Part shown: positions 49,911-57,423 of the stretch, in pieces
How positions within the stretch are numbered: position 1 is the first letter of the stretch
Layout of the letters: each line of letters opens with the position of its first letter
NCBI GenBank assembly: GCA_029976805.1
Contig: JAPOLY010000007.1
Span: 1 to 57,423, forward strand
Source of the DNA: a bacterium
GTDB taxonomy: Bacteria > Planctomycetota > UBA8108 > UBA1146
Direction: 5' to 3'
Length of the DNA stretch: 57,423 nucleotides
Made by a program: the position numbers and the translations under genes
The notes under the pieces: generated by a model
Told to the model about the DNA's origin: nothing
What the model saw: only the letters and a program-made list of their open reading frames with translations
Database searches by the model: none

Positions 49911-52361
49911 TTACTGAACCTCGCTGGCAGCCTCGATATTGATCACGACCTGATCTTCGTCGTCGAGAGAAACTTGCACAGTTCCACCCTGTTTGAGGTT
50001 GCCGTCGATGATCAGGTCAGCGATACGATCCTGGAGCTTGTCTTCCATTGTCCTTCTCAGACCACGAGCTCCGGTCGCAGGACCGGCACTCTCATTGACC
50101 ATGAGTGCCTTGGCAGCGGCGTCGATCTCGATCTTCAGGTCAAGACCGGCGATTCGGGCTTCCAGCTTGGCCACTTCCAGGTCGAGAATCTCGGTCAGAT
50201 CATCTTCTTTCAACTCGTCGAAGACGACGACTTCATCCACACGGTTCAGGAACTCGGGGCGGAAGTAGGTCTTGACCGCATCAAGGACCGCAAGGCGCGA
50301 GGCGGTGTTACCGTCTTCCTCCACCTCGGTGAATCCGAGGGAAGATTTGTTCTCCGCTTCACGTACTCCCAAGTTGGAGGTGAAGATGACGATGGTGTTC
50401 TTGAAGTCGACCTCACGTCCGAAGGCATCGGTGAGACGACCTTCCTCAAGGACCTGCAACAGGGTGTTGGTGATGTCGCCGTGCGCTTTTTCGATCTCAT
50501 CGAAGAGCACCACCATGTAGGGCTTGCGACGCACTTTCTCAGTCAGCAGTCCACCCTCGTCATAGCCGACGTACCCCGGCGGAGATCCGATCAGGCGTGA
50601 AACCGAATGCTTTTCAGCATATTCAGACATGTCGATGCTCAGAATCGCGTCCTCGGTTCCGAAGAGGAACTTGGCAAGCGACTTGGCGACCAGAGTCTTG
50701 CCGACACCAGTGGGGCCGACGAAGACGAAGGATCCCATGGGGCGCTGCGGATCACGAAGTCCGGCACGGGCCCTGCGGATGGCCCGGCTGATGGAGTGGA
50801 CCGCATGGTCCTGGCTGATCACGTCCTCATGGAGCGTGTCTTCCATCTTGCGCAGTCGTTCGGCTTCCTCCTCCTGAAGATTGGAGATGGGAACGCCGGT
50901 CATTTCTGCAACGGTGCGAGCAATGCTTGCGCCGTCAACCTGACCGTCGACCTCTTTGGAGCTGGCCTTCCATTCGAAGATCAGTTGCTCCTTGTAGTTT
51001 TTACGACTCTCCAGGTTGTCCCGGATCTGTGCAGCGAGTTCAAAGTCCTGCGAGAAGACTGCTTCATTCTTGTCCTGCTGAAGCTGGTCGATCTCCTCCT
51101 CGATCTCGGTGAGATCGGGGGGACGGGTGGTCTTCTGTAACCGCTCACAGGAACAGGCTTCATCGAGAACGTCGATGGCCTTGTCGGGAAGGAACCGGTT
51201 GGAGATATAGCGAATGGAGAGATCCACGCTCGCTTCAAGGGCTTCATCGGTGATCTGCACACGATGGTGAGCCTCAAAGGTGTCTCGAAGACCGGTGAGA
51301 ATCTCGAGGGCGTCGTCCCTGCTGGGGGGATCGACGATGATCGGCTGGAAGCGACGCTCCATGGCGCCGTCCTTCTCGATGTGCTTGCGGTATTCATCCA
51401 GAGTGGTGGCACCAATGCACTGGATCTCACCTCTGGAGAGAGCAGGCTTGAGGATGTTGGAAGCATCCAGACTCGACTCCGATGCTCCGGCACCCATGAT
51501 GGTGTGCAGCTCATCGATGAAGAGGATCACATTTCCGGACTCACAGATTTCCTTGATGATCGCTTTGATACGCTTCTCAAACTCTCCGCGGTACTTGGTA
51601 CCAGCAAGAAGGGAAGCGAGATCGAGAGAAACCACGCGCTTGCGTGAAAGAACCTCGGGTACCGCACTCTGGGCAATGCGCTGGGCAAGTCCTTCGACGA
51701 TGGCGGTCTTTCCGACACCTGGTTCACCCATGACCACCGGATTGTTTTTTGTCTTGCGGGAGAGGATCTGAATGATCCGATCGATCTCCTTCTGACGACC
51801 GATGACCGGGTCGAGGCGGTTTTGTGCGGCGATAGCGGTCAGATCGACACCATTGGAATCCAGTGTTGGTGTTGCGATCCCCGACCGTTTGACGGCTGCT
51901 CCCTGTGAACTGTCCACATCTCCTCCAAGCATTCTCTGGATGACGTTTTGAAGTCTGTCTTTGCCGAGGTCTCTTTCTGCAAGAATCCTCGAGGCTTCCC
52001 CTTCCTCTTCCTGACTCAGTCCGATCAACAGGTGTTCGGTTCCGATGTAGTACTGGTCAAGAACGACGGCCTTCTCTCTCGCGAGTTCAAGGCAGCGCTT
52101 GGCGTGGGGGGTATAAGGTGTTTCTTCGAAGTGCTTGCCTTTACTGGCGGGAATGCGGTCTAGGCTCTCCCGGAGTGAGCGAAGCAATTCATCTGTGGTG
52201 CGGTCACATTTCTGGATCGCCTGTACGGCGACAGAATCTGGCTGGTGCAACAGTGCCCACAGAATGTGTTCTGTACCGATGTAGCCATGACCGAGGCGGC
52301 GGGCCTCATTCCCTGCCAATTGCAGGACCTTTTCGGCTTTCTCGGTGAATTTGACGGCCAA
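49911..52361 (-). CDS. clpC: ClpC-type AAA+ unfoldase
   Basis: 816 residues, Hsp100 unfoldase feeding ClpP. The Clp N-domain has two repeats ([20 protein letters not shown] and [20 protein letters not shown], about 4-140). The first AAA module has Walker A GEPGVGKT and Walker [19 protein letters not shown]-bearing M-domain ([20 protein letters not shown], about 440) marks ClpC rather than ClpB. The second AAA module has GPTGVGKT and [11 protein letters not shown], then the ClpP-binding LGF loop in KSSLGFTE. The C-terminal small domain follows ([21 protein letters not shown]). The start is TTG 52361 behind GGGAGT. It has its own terminator and no mcsA, mcsB or ctsR nearby. Confidence 0.97.
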   Translation of the reverse strand: MAVKFTEKAEKVLQLAGNEARRLGHGYIGTEHILWALLHQPDSVAVQAIQKCDRTTDELLRSLRESLDRIPASKGKHFEETPYTPHAKRCLELAREKAVVLDQYYIGTEHLLIGLSQEEEGEASRILAERDLGKDRLQNVIQRMLGGDVDSSQGAAVKRSGIATPTLDSNGVDLTAIAAQNRLDPVIGRQKEIDRIIQILSRKTKNNPVVMGEPGVGKTAIVEGLAQRIAQSAVPEVLSRKRVVSLDLASLLAGTKYRGEFEKRIKAIIKEICESGNVILFIDELHTIMGAGASESSLDASNILKPALSRGEIQCIGATTLDEYRKHIEKDGAMERRFQPIIVDPPSRDDALEILTGLRDTFEAHHRVQITDEALEASVDLSIRYISNRFLPDKAIDVLDEACSCERLQKTTRPPDLTEIEEEIDQLQQDKNEAVFSQDFELAAQIRDNLESRKNYKEQLIFEWKASSKEVDGQVDGASIARTVAEMTGVPISNLQEEEAERLRKMEDTLHEDVISQDHAVHSISRAIRRARAGLRDPQRPMGSFVFVGPTGVGKTLVAKSLAKFLFGTEDAILSIDMSEYAEKHSVSRLIGSPPGYVGYDEGGLLTEKVRRKPYMVVLFDEIEKAHGDITNTLLQVLEEGRLTDAFGREVDFKNTIVIFTSNLGVREAENKSSLGFTEVEEDGNTASRLAVLDAVKTYFRPEFLNRVDEVVVFDELKEDDLTEILDLEVAKLEARIAGLDLKIEIDAAAKALMVNESAGPATGARGLRRTMEDKLQDRIADLIIDGNLKQGGTVQVSLDDEDQVVINIEAASEVQ

Positions 52362-52622
52362 GAGCGGGACTCCCTCCCTGGGTTACTAAAGCAGGCACAG
52401 CGCCTGTAAAGGAGAATAGGATGGTCAGGCCGAAGACGACAAATCCGCACGGATCTGATCAGGCCAAAGAGTCCGCAATGCCCCAATAAATGCCTTCAGT
52501 GGCCATCTTGTGTATATTGGCCTTATGCGATTCCCGGTTGAATCTGCATTCAGGACCCCTGGAAGCTCTCATGAAACTCCTCATGACAGTCTTCAAGGCA
52601 GGGCAGGGCCCGAGACGGAGAA

Positions 52623-55478
52623 ATGATGAGCCGAATTTTCCACTTCCCATTCTACCGAAGTGTCTTTGTGCTGATTTTCCTCGGATGCACTGCCAGCATT
52701 TCAAATCCTGTGTGCGGTCAGTCCACCGACGAGGACGCACGCGAACTGCTCCTGCTCATCGAAACCGGTGATTATCAGGAAGCGACCGATTGGGTAGAGG
52801 AGGAGCCGGGCCAGTTTCCTCTGCTGGAGGCGAGAGTGTATCGGGAACAGGGACGCATCGACGATGCCATCGGCACCCTTGAGAAAGCCCGGGAGGCAGA
52901 GGGAGCAGACGCCCATTTGCTTGCTGCTCTGGCGGGCTTGAAGTTGGAAACTGGGAAGTATGCCGAGGGTGAATCACTCCTGAAAAAGGCTCTCGTCATC
53001 GACGATCAGCATATCGAGGCACTGGCCCGTTTGGGGCTTTATCGCATCGATCAAGGGCAGCGTGAGAGTGGTCAGGAATTGCTGCGCAAGGTGATCCAGA
53101 TCTACAAGGACATGTCCAGAGAAGAGGCGCAAAAGTCGCCACCGGAAACGTTCGTCTGGTTTGGAAAAGCCTGCGAGGGGTTACAGAGATTTCGTGATGC
53201 CTACGAGGTGATGTACGACAGTGCCCTCTATCTCGACCCGAAATCTGCCGCGGCTCATACGGCCAGTGGCCACGCCCTGTTCTCAAAGTACAATTACCCC
53301 GATGCCCGCAGTCATTTCCGCGATGCTCTCGAAACGAACGCCAATCATGCGGAAGCAATGCTGGGCCTTGCAAGGGCAACATGGACCGATTACGCCTTCC
53401 CCGGAGAACGTGGCGAAGAGGTTTCCCAACTGCTCTCGAAGGCGAGCCAAATCTGGCCTGATCACCCTGAGAGGTGGTTGCTGGAGGGAGACATCGCCTT
53501 CGCCAGTGAGAACTGGAACCGTGCGGAGATGTGCTACCGCAAGGTCCTGGAGATTCAGCCCAAGCACCAGATCGCCCAGGGATTGCTGGCGAGCATCCTG
53601 TACGCAATCGCACGACTCGACGAGTTTGAAGCGTTGCGCAAGGACGTAGAGGAAGGGCATCCCTCTCCTGCACTTTTCTATGTCACTCTCGCAGAGAGAT
53701 TGGTAGACCGATTCTTCTATCGAGAGTCTGCCGAATTTTCACTCAAGGCCATCGAGCTCGACCCGGGGTTGCCCAAGTCGTATGCCATCTTTTCCATCAA
53801 TGCACTTCGCAGTGGTCTTGAAGAAGAGGGAAAGAAGAAACTCGAGGAAGCCTGGACCAAGGATCGCTACAACGTCTGGGTCAAAAATACACGGACGTTG
53901 ATGAAGCACATCGATGAAAACTTCATCACCCGTGAAGAAGATGGTCTGGTAATTCGCATGAAGTCGGATGAAGGTCCGTACCTCATGCCTTATCTAATGC
54001 CTCTCATGAAAGAATCACGGGATAGTTTTGAAAAAGACTACCAACTCGAAGTTTATCGTCCTTTGACCATCGAAGACTTTTCCAGTCATGCCTACTTCAG
54101 TGCGCGTTCGATTGGACTGCCGGGTCTCGCTGCCAGTGGTGTTTGTTTCGGAAGACTCGTGACCTTGACAACACCGAACGCCCTTCCGGGCAATTGGGGA
54201 GCGGTGGCAGTGCATGAGTTGGCCCATGTAGTGACCCTGCAGAAGGCTCGTCACCGTATCCCACGCTGGTTTGGTGAGGGTTTGTCTGTCTTCGAGGAAG
54301 CGCGCCGGACTCCCCGCTGGAAAAGGCATGAACCATTGATGGTTTCCACCGAGTTTCATGCCGGTGCATTACGCCCCATCGCAGATTTGCAAAAGTCATT
54401 CATGAACCCCAGTTGGCCCGGTGAAATCCTGGTGGGTTATGTGCAGGGTGGTTTGATCTGCGAAATGATTCACGAGCAGCATGGCATGGCCAAGATCAAT
54501 GAGATGCTGGAATCCTACGCAAAGGGTCATGACACCCGCAGAGTCCTCCGGGATGTCCTCGGCACCTCCGCAGAAAATTTCGACCGTGTTTTCATGGAGT
54601 GGTTGGGCAAAAAAGTGGAGGTTGCCGGTGTCGGGCCTGCATTCCAGGGGAGACACATCGATCGTTTGCGTGAGCGCACAGAAGACGAACCCAACGTTGC
54701 ACGACATTGGGTCTGGTTGGCCGCCGCTTATCTCGCAGAAAAGAAAGTTGCTGATGCGGAGTTGGCCATCGGCAAAGCAGAGAAACTGGATCCTGATTCC
54801 GCGGATCTCGCAGTCGTCAGGGCTTCGATGCAACTCAACGAGGGTTTGACCGACAAGGCTCTGAAATCACTCAGTCAGGCGATTCTGGGGGACTCGATCT
54901 GGAGTTGGCGCAGCCGATTGTTGAAAGCCAGTATTCTGCGGAAGCGGGGCGACACGGAGGAAGCTCTGAAGATGTTGGAAGAGGCCACGGCGCAGGCTCC
55001 CACCGCAACCAGTTCGCCGGTGAGCCCCGGAAGTCCCTGGATTCAAATGGCCACTCTTCAAAAGGATCTGGATCTCGATGCCCAGGCAATCGAAAGTTAT
55101 CGCCAGCAGATCCTCCATGATCGTGACGATGCCAGTACTCGACTGGCTCTGGCAAAAAGTATGGAAAAGGTGGGGGATTATCAGGGAGTGATCGATGCCG
55201 CTTGGGATCTTCCCTTTATCACGCCCTATGGAGATGAGAGTCACGCTCTCCTGGGTCGTGCCTACCTCGAGTTGGAGGATTGGCAGAATGCCCGGCGGGA
55301 GCTGGAACTGAGGTTGGCTCTGGAGACTCCTGCGATGGAAGAGATTTATCCGGATCTGGCATGGGTGCTCTGGAAATTGGGGGCTGACGCAGATGCCCTC
55401 AAATGGGCGAGACGTGCCCTGATGCTCGATCCAGCCAATGTCAGGGCCCAGCAGGTGGTCGACTCTCTCAAAGAGTAG
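52623..55478 (+). CDS. Secreted TPR protein with gluzincin (HELAH) metallopeptidase core
   Basis: 951 residues. A signal peptide (about 1-32, FVLIFLGC could also be a lipobox-like site) precedes about eight TPR repeats (about 45-420, for example YPDARSHFRDALETNANHAEA, WNRAEMCYRKVLEIQPKHQIAQ). A peptidase MA-like domain follows, with HELAH at 531-535 and the third-ligand glutamate probably Glu552 in RIPRWFGEGLSVFEE. Another TPR set (about 700-950) ends in ALMLDPANVRAQQVVDSL. GGAG precedes ATG 52623; ATG 52626 is equally possible. It is probably a periplasmic or surface protein with an active zinc site, but the substrate is unknown. It diverges from clpC over 261 bases. Confidence 0.9.
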   Translation: MMSRIFHFPFYRSVFVLIFLGCTASISNPVCGQSTDEDARELLLLIETGDYQEATDWVEEEPGQFPLLEARVYREQGRIDDAIGTLEKAREAEGADAHLLAALAGLKLETGKYAEGESLLKKALVIDDQHIEALARLGLYRIDQGQRESGQELLRKVIQIYKDMSREEAQKSPPETFVWFGKACEGLQRFRDAYEVMYDSALYLDPKSAAAHTASGHALFSKYNYPDARSHFRDALETNANHAEAMLGLARATWTDYAFPGERGEEVSQLLSKASQIWPDHPERWLLEGDIAFASENWNRAEMCYRKVLEIQPKHQIAQGLLASILYAIARLDEFEALRKDVEEGHPSPALFYVTLAERLVDRFFYRESAEFSLKAIELDPGLPKSYAIFSINALRSGLEEEGKKKLEEAWTKDRYNVWVKNTRTLMKHIDENFITREEDGLVIRMKSDEGPYLMPYLMPLMKESRDSFEKDYQLEVYRPLTIEDFSSHAYFSARSIGLPGLAASGVCFGRLVTLTTPNALPGNWGAVAVHELAHVVTLQKARHRIPRWFGEGLSVFEEARRTPRWKRHEPLMVSTEFHAGALRPIADLQKSFMNPSWPGEILVGYVQGGLICEMIHEQHGMAKINEMLESYAKGHDTRRVLRDVLGTSAENFDRVFMEWLGKKVEVAGVGPAFQGRHIDRLRERTEDEPNVARHWVWLAAAYLAEKKVADAELAIGKAEKLDPDSADLAVVRASMQLNEGLTDKALKSLSQAILGDSIWSWRSRLLKASILRKRGDTEEALKMLEEATAQAPTATSSPVSPGSPWIQMATLQKDLDLDAQAIESYRQQILHDRDDASTRLALAKSMEKVGDYQGVIDAAWDLPFITPYGDESHALLGRAYLELEDWQNARRELELRLALETPAMEEIYPDLAWVLWKLGADADALKWARRALMLDPANVRAQQVVDSLKE

Positions 55479-55530
55479 TCGCTCACACCCGATCGGCAGA
55501 ATGCCCAAATGTGGACCTCCAGGGGGGGTG

Positions 55531-55544
55531 GATTTGTGCAAATC
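55531..55544. promoter_or_regulatory. Inverted repeat upstream of the ATP synthase operon (candidate operator)
   Basis: GATTTG and CAAATC form a perfect six-base inverted repeat with a TG spacer, 22 bases upstream of the putative -35 box. No dedicated regulator is in view, so the role is speculative. Confidence 0.35.
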
Positions 55545-55565
55545 TGCAGGCAAATTTTGATTCGC

Positions 55566-55595
55566 TTGACCCCATTTGGCGGGGTCGACTATCCT
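55566..55595 (+). promoter_or_regulatory. Putative atp operon promoter
   Basis: TTGACC (55566-55571) and TATCCT (55590-55595) with an 18-base spacer lie about 160 bases upstream of the first atp-type start. A second inverted repeat (GACCCC with GGGGTC, 55568-55586) overlaps the -35 and spacer. Confidence 0.4.
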
Positions 55596-55752
55596 CACCA
55601 GACGTGTACTTTTCCACGCGGACCAAGTCTTCCCGTGCAGAGGAATTTCGGCAGGTTTCCGGATGGGTCTGGAATCCTTCGACAGGGTTTTTCCTCTGAC
55701 AGATCAACCCCGCTGGCGTTGTCGCTGCGGTTTGCTGGAGGATCACTTCAAC

Positions 55753-56010
55753 GTGGAGAATGACGAGCCGAAATCTCCGGATCCCCAATCCCCGACACGG
55801 GATGAAGATGGGTCTGGTGGAAACCTGGCGCGCTCGGCAGCATGGAGTTCATTGGGTTGGCAACTGTTGCTCACCTTCGTGATTTTCGCTGCCTTGGGCC
55901 GGTGGATCGACGGTCGTTACGACTCGGAACCGTGGGGTGTGCTCGGAGGATGTCTCCTTGGATTCATCGCTTTGATCGTGCGAGCCCAACAAGAGTCGAA
56001 TCGCAGTTGA
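55753..56010 (+). CDS. atpZ: AtpZ/AtpI-like F0F1 ATPase accessory subunit
   Basis: 85 residues from GTG 55753, preceded by GGAGG at about 11 bases; an in-frame ATG at 55663 would add 30 residues and cannot be excluded. An acidic N-terminus is followed by two membrane helices (LGWQLLLTFVIFAALGRWID and WGVLGGCLLGFIALIV), with the family's GRWIDGR between them. These proteins sit at the head of ATP synthase operons and assist membrane-sector assembly or carry Mg2+/Ca2+ (family knowledge). Position before subunit I and subunit a supports the call. Confidence 0.75.
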   Translation: MENDEPKSPDPQSPTRDEDGSGGNLARSAAWSSLGWQLLLTFVIFAALGRWIDGRYDSEPWGVLGGCLLGFIALIVRAQQESNRS

Positions 56011-56060
56011 TACGGCGAAGTCGGGATGTGTGAAACGAAATCGAAAGACCGGAGGATCCC

Positions 56061-56531
56061 TTGAGCGGACTCTCGCGATTGACGCTGAGATTTCTGCTGA
56101 GGACTCTGGGTCTTCTTTTGATCATTGGAGCCCTGGCGTATGCGCCGGTTTCATCCCTTTGGGGAGAGGAAACGGTGCCCATTCTCGGATACGGAATGGC
56201 CGTCGCCGCCCTTTTGGGGGTGTTGGGGATACGAAACCTGTTATCGATCCTGCGTTCCAAAGCGGACAGGGCGGTAGGCAAGGTTTTCCTGGGCATGGGT
56301 TTGCGAGCTCTGGTTCTGGCAGCCAGCCAGGTGCCGGTGTTCAACATGTACGGCCGCGAGACTGGTGGCCGGACCTTGATTGCGGCGGTGTGTTTCTACC
56401 TCGTCGTGTTGGGGGTCGAAATCTTCTCTTTGCAGCAGTATCTGCAAGAGGAAACGGTCCTGAGCAAGAAAGCGAAAACGGCCGAAGAGCCGGATTTGCC
56501 CAAGGAAACGGAATCGCAGCAGGAGTCTTGA
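56061..56531 (+). CDS. atpI: AtpI-like ATP synthase membrane accessory protein
   Basis: 156 residues with four hydrophobic segments (LLRTLGLLLIIGALAYAPV, ILGYGMAVAALLGVLGI, GMGLRALVLAASQVPVF, TLIAAVCFYLVVLGVEIFSL) and a charged, Glu/Lys-rich tail. The primary motif content is low, so the identification rests on size, topology and place between an AtpZ-like gene and atpB, where AtpI (subunit I) usually lies. TTG 56061 follows GGAGG at five bases. AtpI helps assemble the c-ring. It could equally be a lineage-specific membrane protein of the atp operon. Confidence 0.65.
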   Translation: MSGLSRLTLRFLLRTLGLLLIIGALAYAPVSSLWGEETVPILGYGMAVAALLGVLGIRNLLSILRSKADRAVGKVFLGMGLRALVLAASQVPVFNMYGRETGGRTLIAAVCFYLVVLGVEIFSLQQYLQEETVLSKKAKTAEEPDLPKETESQQES

Positions 56532-56590
56532 TCCCTCGTGTGAAATGAGACGTGGGAATCGAGACAGTTCTGCGAGCAGAAAGGTGCGGG

Positions 56591-57367
56591 ATGCTGACAT
56601 TTGCTGCTGGTGATCCACTGAGCCATGTGCTCGACAAGTCACTTCATCCCTTTCTGGATCAGATCGGGCTGACGAAGCATGTCATGATGATGCTGATTGC
56701 CACTCTCATCTGCGTCTTCCTCTTCAGCCGGGTGGCCAAGGGGCTGGCGAAGCAGATTGAGACCGGCGAATCCAAAGGCACTCTTTCGAGCATGCTCGAA
56801 GCGATGCTGGTCTTTTTGCGTGATGATATGGTGAAGCCCACTTTGGGTGCGGATACCTATCGCTTCCTTCCGCTTCTCTGGACGTACTTCTTTTTCATCG
56901 TCACCTGCAACCTTCTGGGGTTGATTCCCTTCTCTGCGACAGCCACCGGAAACATCAGTGTGACTGCAGCGCTCGCGGGAATCGCCTTCGTGACCTATCA
57001 CTTCTTTGGCATGAAGCAAAATGGGGTCGTCTCCTATTGGAAAGACAACCTGCTCGTGGGTCCGGCACCTCTGTGGCCATTGATGATCGTCATCGAGGCC
57101 GCTGGTCACCTGATCAAACCGTGTGCTCTGGCGATTCGACTCTTCGCCAACATGATGGGCGGGCACATTCTTCTCGCCGTGATCATGTCGGGTACCGCCG
57201 TGGCGACATTGGACAACCTTGTTGTGGGGGGCGGCATTTCGCTGATCTCCGCTCTGGGAGCTGTTGCCCTGACATTCCTTGAACTTTTGGTCGCCATGAT
57301 TCAGGCGTTCATTTTTACAAATTTGACCACTGTTTTCCTGGGAGCCGCTCTGCATCCGGAGCACTAG
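56591..57367 (+). CDS. atpB: F0F1 ATP synthase subunit a
   Basis: 258 residues from ATG 56591, preferred to the GTG at 56552 because AAAGGTG precedes it. Subunit a forms the proton half-channels against the c-ring. The essential arginine is Arg183 in CALAIRLFANMMGGH. Earlier helices include HVMMMLIATLICVFLFSRVAK and FFFIVTCNLLGLIPFSATATG. Later ones are VALTFLELLVAMIQAFIFTNL, carrying the conserved Glu and Gln of helix 5. It is the third gene of the atp operon; the c, b, delta and F1 genes are presumably beyond the window edge. Base use is like its neighbours. Confidence 0.97.
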   Translation: MLTFAAGDPLSHVLDKSLHPFLDQIGLTKHVMMMLIATLICVFLFSRVAKGLAKQIETGESKGTLSSMLEAMLVFLRDDMVKPTLGADTYRFLPLLWTYFFFIVTCNLLGLIPFSATATGNISVTAALAGIAFVTYHFFGMKQNGVVSYWKDNLLVGPAPLWPLMIVIEAAGHLIKPCALAIRLFANMMGGHILLAVIMSGTAVATLDNLVVGGGISLISALGAVALTFLELLVAMIQAFIFTNLTTVFLGAALHPEH

Positions 57368-57423
57368 AAAAACCTAAAATAATCAATTCAATGCGCTTCA
57401 CAGGGAAGTGAAGGGTAGATCAC
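57368..57423 (+). other. Leader before the next atp gene (window edge)
   Basis: 56 bases after atpB. An AT-rich stretch is followed by a six-base hairpin (CTTCAC with GTGAAG, 57396-57413). No start codon with a ribosome-binding site can be fixed. Subunit c would be expected next. Confidence 0.4.

Noticed and set aside
1-57423. tRNA, rRNA, CRISPR arrays, insertion sequences, prophage or origin
   Set aside because: No cloverleaf, spaced repeat array, transposase, integrase or iteron cluster was recognisable by reading.

Overview
The window looks like chromosome from a member of the Planctomycetota, probably an uncultivated environmental lineage. The evidence is a planctomycete-type cytochrome c / DUF1549 / DUF1553 protein coupled to a DUF1501 protein, three secreted proteins ending in a planctomycete dockerin-like module, a giant alpha-2-macroglobulin-like protein, a BatA-type membrane protein and a TopA with a lysine-rich tail instead of zinc fingers. 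Genes are densely packed, with many 1-4 base start/stop overlaps and an unusual number of TTG and GTG starts. I see no tRNA, rRNA, CRISPR array, insertion sequence or prophage. No gene-free stretch exceeds 300 bases; the longest are about 250-275 bases, upstream of the atp genes, the TPR-peptidase, topA and the alpha-2-macroglobulin gene.

Layout. 3-9571: the C-terminal part of a BatA/VWA-type membrane protein, a YtoQ-family protein, and on the minus strand a 2675-residue TPR/alpha-2-macroglobulin-like envelope protein. 9821-11991: an unrecognised minus-strand gene, then a rhodanese-ThiF fusion. 12170-14853: two translationally coupled secreted dockerin-like proteins. 14868-19396: the DUF1501 / cytochrome PSD1 pair. 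19460-20185: an unrecognised gene.

20368-30854 is a tryptophan catabolism region built as two convergent operons. The plus-strand operon encodes 3-hydroxyanthranilate dioxygenase, ACMS decarboxylase, kynureninase, kynurenine 3-monooxygenase, tryptophan 2,3-dioxygenase, kynurenine formamidase and a 105-residue orphan. The minus-strand operon encodes an atypical SDR, 2-aminomuconate semialdehyde dehydrogenase, a RidA-family 2-aminomuconate deaminase and a membrane-anchored carboxypeptidase-regulatory-like protein. Together they cover tryptophan to 2-aminomuconate and its deamination product. A recognisable 4-oxalocrotonate lower pathway is absent, which makes the SDR interesting.

30969-37041: an FG-GAP/UnbV/dockerin protein, topA and divergent mutM. 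37164-38387: a eukaryote-type NADP isocitrate dehydrogenase closed by a strong hairpin. 38468-49518 is a plus-strand operon-like run that matches trans-4-hydroxyproline degradation: 2-epimerase, D-amino-acid oxidase-type flavoprotein, fused 2Fe-2S/FAD oxidoreductase, DapA-family deaminase, and 2-oxoglutarate semialdehyde dehydrogenase. Interleaved are a glycosyltransferase, a periplasmic binding protein with an ABC ATPase-permease fusion, and an EamA exporter. Both catabolic regions imply growth on amino acids from protein or collagen-like material, feeding 2-oxoglutarate into the neighbouring TCA step (inference).

49512-52361: a zinc-ribbon membrane protein and ClpC on the minus strand, separated by a clear terminator. 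52623-55478: a secreted TPR protein with an HELAH metallopeptidase core. 55753 to the end: the start of the F-type ATP synthase operon (AtpZ-like, AtpI-like, AtpB).
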